Program-made: the position numbers and the translations under genes
Source of the DNA: Pseudeuparius sepicola
Taxonomy: Eukaryota; Arthropoda; Insecta; Coleoptera; Anthribidae
Length of the DNA stretch: 64,000 bases
Reading direction: 5' to 3'
Assembly: GCA_963920635.1 (NCBI GenBank)
Contig: OY987300.1
Location: forward strand, 56,255,415-56,319,414
Part shown: positions 59,386-64,000 of the stretch, one piece after another
Layout of the letters: each line of letters begins with the position of its first letter
How positions within the stretch are numbered: the stretch's first letter is position 1
Notes under the pieces: generated by a model
Database searches by the model: none
The model's input: only the letters and a program-made list of their open reading frames with translations
What the model was told of the DNA's origin: nothing

Positions 59386-59849
59386 AATTTGTTCTGTTAT
59401 AAATTATAAATTTTTCTTTGGTATAATAATTCGTGTTCTTTATGATTAAAGCCAGTTTGTAAAACGATTGTTGTGAAACCTATTAAAATTGACGCAAGAT
59501 TCGCGTTGCTACATATATTTTATTAACGGTTTTAAGGTCCTTGCTGCGTAAGGGATGCTAAGCAATACTTTTTGTACCTAGCAACCACTTTCGCAGCTAG
59601 CAACCAAAATAACAGGCCACCTCGAACATTTGACTTCGCTTTCGGGCCTGTTGGCTAGTATGTAAAGTGAACTTACGGGGGAGGGAGCAGGAAAAGAATA
59701 ATACGTGACTTTTTGTTTAGGCATTATTTTCTAATAAATAATATACAGTGCTATTCATAAAGTTTGCAGTTTGCACCAAATGGGAAAAATTTGTATAATA
59801 CGTTTTTTTTTTAAATCATTATTTCGGAATACTTTTGTTGGAGCATATT

Positions 59850-60370
59850 GCGCTTAAAGAGAGTCTTGACGTCACAGCCCGTGCCTGTCAAATTTGACAT
59901 TGAAAACTAAGAATTGGGAAAAATTGGGCTTTCATTTGGAAATATCGGAAAAAAAGTGATAACCTACATTCCAATATTCCATAAAAATAAAAATAAATTA
60001 AAAAAAATAGGATTTTTTAAAATAATTGTTGTGTAACAAGAGAATACAGGTGCAAATTTTTTAATTTTAGGCTAAGTTCATGCCCTGGGCCAGTGTTGTA
60101 ACATTTTTACACAAAACACGTCTATATTTTGAAATTGAGTGAAGCAAAATGATAAGGTACAGTAGTTTTGTATTGAATTTTATGGTTTCAGTTTCAATTC
60201 CTAGAATATCAATTGAGAAAAAAATAGACATAGACGCACAATAATACAATACGAATACATTTTCTTAATAATCTTTTCCGATTTCCAAGGTAAAATCCCA
60301 TTTTTTCTAATTTTTATATTAAATGTCATATTTGACAGGTATGGGCTGTAACGTCACGACTCTCTTCAGG
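59850..60370. repeat. Foldback MITE nested in the hAT-like element
   Basis: AAGAGAGTCTTGACGTCACA (about 59857) and GCCTGTCAAATTTGACATT are mirrored by AATGTCATATTTGACAGG and TAACGTCACGACTCTCTTC (about 60346). The outer TATTG...AAG blocks also correspond. The loop has no gene. Confidence 0.75.
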
Positions 60371-60621
60371 CACAATAGTGTACCCAAAACATGCACCAGC
60401 GTATAGCCCAAAATCAGATTTTCAAAAAATCTAATAACAAAAATGTTTTCCATTTGGTTCGCAAAGTTTATGAATATAGCATTATATTTTCGGTGGATTT
60501 TTCTAATTTTTGTTTACCTATTTCAATCCGACTAAACACTGTAGACGGCAATATTTCACAAAGAAAAGATTTCGGAAAATTTCGCCCCCGTCCTCGCCCC
60601 TAAATGCTGGCTACGCCACTA

Positions 60622-62439
60622 ATGATATCTATGTATATGCAAACTTGCCGCCATCAAAGAAATTGTATTTATTTTTATTAATATGGTGTTTAAAGTGTAA
60701 AACTCAAAGCTCGTATAGTGTTTATTTTAACTCACTACTGTATCTGTATATGTATTACATTTTTCAAGATAGGCTCTGCAGTTTCCGTTATGTTTGATTT
60801 AGGGGCCTGTTTATTATACAATTTATTACATTTAATATAAACATCGATTGCAAAGTTTTAGCAAAGTCTAGAGAAATTCTCTAGAGTTTGATTTTAGTGT
60901 AGGATTTGTTGGATCTTGGAAACATTATTAATTATTATTGGCATTGATTTATTTGACTAATCGTTACCATTATTTGACAGGCATTGTTGTTAAGGCACTT
61001 TCTGTTTTGGAACTAAATTTCCTATAATAATAGGTAGGTATATCTTTCTAGTTATTGACAGATATCATGAACTCATATATTAATTTACTCCATTCAAATT
61101 GGGTAGGTAGATATTTTATAAACAATTGCGAAATAATAACATAATACATGGTTTATCACACTATTAAACCCAATAAAGTGTTGGTAATAAAAAGGTCCTG
61201 GATATTATGAAATGTGTGAAATTTAGAAATAAAAAATGATATTTCAATGCAAATAATTAAAACGGGCGTTTAATTTCGGAAAAACTATAAAAAAAACAAT
61301 GACATTATAGGTACATCTTTCAGCATCGCTAAAGCTATATAGGTCTGTGCTTTCAATCACACACCTAGGTATTCTGCTTTTTCCTGTAGATACCTATACG
61401 TCCGTTTAGAAGAGTCAAAAGTAGGTAGGCATTCGTAAATCCATATTTAATTTATGGTTTCGTTATTCATCTCTAAACGGAAGATATGTTATTGTTAGAT
61501 ATCGATAATATTTGTTGCATTGCAGGTATTTTGTTTTTAGTGGACCAGACAAAATTTATTTTATTCCTTCAATTCAAAGTGCTTAACGACTAGTACCATT
61601 CACCAGAAGGTTTAAAAATGATAAATAGATTTAACAAATGCCCATAAAGTGGCATCATCTGATTATTGTCTTATAGTCCCCTAAGTATTTAATATTTATT
61701 TCGTTGGTCGCTTCACTTGGCTCTTGCCGCCGCCGACGGAAAATTTCCTCCAAGGAATGTCGTGGCACGAAAATTTAATTTTAAACGTTTTCAACGATTT
61801 AGTAAACTAGTTTAAATAATAAGGTGATTTTAACTGCTATTCCACATTTAAAATTCAAATTTTCGGAGTTGTTTCCAGACTAAAGGCTTGTTACTACTAT
61901 TATTAAGGGCTTTATTCCTCAGATTTGCAGCCGTCTTATATAATAGGTATATAATAATAATAATAATAACAATAATATATAGATAATAATAATAATAATA
62001 TATAGACATATATTTTTAGTCGAAAATGGATTTGCTGTCTAAAGTTGGTTAGATAAGCTGACCTAATATGTAATTTGTAAGTATTTGTACAAAATAGATG
62101 TCTCAAAGACCTGCTTGCATGCTTAGTCCATGGATAGCAAAAGTATCAAAGCATCTAATATATACTATATTATCTTAAGTATCTATTACGAATATTTTTT
62201 TGTATACCTACCTATAGTAAGTATCACAATAATTATTTTAGGAGAATTGTAATTGCTAACAGTCTGTATTTTTTCTTTACATGTATTATTTTTAAAACTT
62301 CTCCGTACCTATATTTTCTGCTCTCAATACTTAAGTCACATAATATTGCATATTCAATGAATCATCAAGAAGTATATAGATAACTATAATAAGTATAGCC
62401 ACAATGTTTAGAAAATTCTCTCTTTCACCTTCAACGTAT
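60622..62439. other. A/T-rich intergenic DNA
   Basis: AAT-type microsatellites occur at about 61950-62010. No transposon ends or gene were recognised. The short segment around 61710-61760 (CTTGGCTCTTGCCGCCGCC) is G/C-richer. Confidence 0.4.
61950..62006. repeat. (AAT)n-type microsatellite
   Basis: Two interrupted runs of AATAAT units separated by AACAATAATATATAG. Confidence 0.9.
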
Positions 62440-63110
62440 GCCCTGCAATGTTCGATTTCGATAAATACGGAACCGGGAGCGGGAACGGGCAGGCTAGCGA
62501 GCCAGCTCTCTCCGCGTCCGCGTGGTGGGGGTAAACAGCATCGCTGTGTGACGTCATAAACTGGTACCGCCTTTGCAGGGGTTATGGGCGGGAAATAAAC
62601 GAAATTTATGATGTGCTATTTAACTGCTATCTGCCGGCAGTGTAACGAACCATGTGGAGGCCATTACGACTTCGCTATTGGTTAGACCGGCCGCGCGAAG
62701 TGCATCGGACGTCGCTTACCGGGCCCTCTCGCCTGCGCCGAGCGAAACGGAAAGCGAGCGCACGTCTGTGATGAGGCGCAAAATCGATTAAGAATCACTT
62801 AGCCGGAGAAAGTTACGACGCACGTTTATGTTGCCGCTTCCTTTTATTGTTCGCCGTAGCCGGCGACGGGGATCTAAACAGTAGCGGGATTACAGGGCGG
62901 CGGTTTGCGGCGCGGGATATTTGAGATCGCAGTAAGCCGCCGCGTCGGCACGGGAATAGGGGAGCTCGTCTCAAAAATTACCTCGAGCAAAAATTACCCA
63001 AATTTTTATTAGTTATGGGTGTTTATTTATGGGCAGATAATATCTGCCACGATCCCCGCGGTTTATTTAAGGAATTTCAATTCGCAAGCACGCAGAAAAC
63101 TTGCTGAAGT
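62440..63110. promoter_or_regulatory. GC-rich candidate regulatory island
   Basis: This is the most strongly G/C-rich block of the window (CCGGGAGCGGGAACGGGC, CCGGGCCCTCTCGCCTGCGC). It holds CGAAATTTATGATG, GAGGCCATTACGAC (GCCATTAC, Pho-like), TGACGTCA (CRE-like) and AAAATCGATTAAG. There are no long ORFs and no transposon ends. Location between abd-A and the expected Ubx suggests a regulatory island; unproven. Confidence 0.35.
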
Positions 63111-63699
63111 ATGTTTAGTTTTGGGCTTTTTAAAAAACGTTTTTCCATAGAAATAACCTTCGTAAAAGTCATAAATTCGTTGTTAGCGACAGTTATTGCT
63201 CATCCATCATTGCATAATATACATATACCTTTTAATTTAGACTAAGAAAATAGTCTAGGAACCAAAAACTCATTTTATTTAACAAATGTATATTTATTTT
63301 TCCCTTATTTTTCATTAACTAAATTATAAGTAAAATTGATGAAATTACCATTGCAGAATATGAGGATCAGATCAGGTTTTTTGTCTAACTTCTAATTATA
63401 ATTTGTTCTAAGTAGGTATTTGGTTAAAAACTAAAACTTATTTGAAATGATACCTAATACTTATTATTGTATGTTATGGTTGGGTAGTTTATACCATTAA
63501 CTGTGGGCGGCCTTCTGAAAAATCCGCTAGCGCCATTAAAATTATCTTTATGGCGCAGGTAACAGCATTGTTTGTCGGGAGAGTAAAGAAAAAAGATTTT
63601 TATGTGACATTTTGTAGTAGTAAAGCATTCAACCGCTCTCGTAGTAGGTAGTTGCAATAAAAAGGCCGTTAAAGCGACTTTTACTGCAGTTAAAACTGT

Positions 63700-63990
63700 A
63701 AAAGTGCGTCCGAATAGCCAAATAAAACAGGAGCTCTCCTAGGCGCGTGCCGCAATCATCAAACCCGCTGTTTATGAGATGATAATAATAAAGCCCAGAT
63801 TAAGCTGATCGTTAAATAAGTTTAGAGGCGCATAAACGCCAATTTTATGCTTGTCGTGTTTTATGGGTTAATTCATTGATAATATACCTGACCTTTTTTA
63901 AATTATGCCGCACATAACATTTTTATTTGAGGGGAGTTTTATTGTGCGTTGTTTGGTGCCGTACCGTAACCGTTGCCATTCATAATTTCG
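63700..63990. promoter_or_regulatory. Cluster of TTTAT-type homeodomain sites
   Basis: Within 290 bases there are GTTTATGAG, AATTTTATGC, GTTTTATGGG, TTTTTATTTG and GTTTTATTG, all TTTAT(G/T) cores of the type bound by Caudal and Abd-B-class homeodomain proteins, with CCATTCATAATT nearby. The sequence is A/T-rich, so individual hits are weak, but the density stands out. Confidence 0.3.
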
Positions 63991-64000
63991 TTTTACAGCT

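Larger units (their letters stand above)
57773..60621. mobile_element. hAT-like element (CAGTGGCGTAGC ends) with nested insertions
   Basis: The left end CAGTGGCGTAGCTAGGTGGG (57773) and the right end ...GGCTACGCCACTA (60621) are inverted. Each adjoins G/C-rich sequence including GGGGGCGAGGA / TCCTCGCCCC-like parts. The flanks ATGGTATG (57765-57772) and ATGATATC (60622-60629) match at six of eight positions, a plausible aged 8-bp target duplication. It contains the 58025-58770 element, a palindrome, a tRNA-like module and the 59850-60370 inverted repeat. No transposase frame is recognisable. Confidence 0.65.

Noticed and set aside
42361..64000. First or homeobox exon of Ubx
   Set aside because: No frame shows the Ubx N-terminal or homeodomain sequence; if the cluster is intact Ubx lies beyond the right edge.

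Overview
This window is from an insect genome: A/T-rich, crowded with short transposons, and carrying one firmly identifiable gene. That gene is the Hox gene abdominal-A (abd-A), represented by its 3'-terminal coding exon on the + strand (39581-39984). The exon encodes a complete 60-residue homeodomain of the AbdA class, the adjoining UbdA-type extension, a Gln/His-rich tail and the conserved C-terminal DLLK-type motif. I cannot assign the insect order from sequence alone. The repeat content (many foldback elements starting TA-CAGGGTG, DUF4817-type mariner transposase remnants, tRNA- and 5S-like short elements) fits a repeat-rich beetle or hemipteran but is not diagnostic.

Layout. 1-39580 is most simply the intron that separates the hexapeptide exon from the homeobox exon of abd-A; I could not find the YPWM exon or any other coding exon in it. 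It holds a succession of palindromic transposons (2197-3448; 7560-10557; 20727-21506; 27186-30789; 32299-33523; 34656-34983; 35240-35745; 35862-36960; 38184-39032). Between these lie transposon-poor stretches, several GC-rich, that look like candidate cis-regulatory DNA. 39985 to about 42354 is the likely abd-A 3' UTR. It is free of recognisable transposons, ends near a good AATAAA signal, and carries two perfect 8-mer matches to the miR-iab-8-5p seed. 42361-64000 is intergenic DNA downstream of abd-A. If gene order is conserved Ubx lies further right and Abd-B to the left, but no Ubx exon is visible. This part holds two hAT-like short elements with 8-bp target duplications, a composite foldback (44112-46085), a mariner-like transposase pseudogene (52465-53170), a nested insertion (57773-60621) and A/T-rich regulatory-looking DNA at the right edge.

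How it fits together. The only confident protein product is AbdA, a transcription factor that specifies abdominal segments. The surrounding non-coding DNA would be expected to hold its enhancers and Polycomb/Trithorax elements, and the 3' UTR its microRNA control. The most unusual feature is the transposon architecture. Many separate families share TA-CAGNGTG ends, form almost complete palindromes, and are nested symmetrically inside one another. In two places the other arm of a larger palindrome preserves the unoccupied target site. No bacterial, viral or CRISPR-type system was seen.
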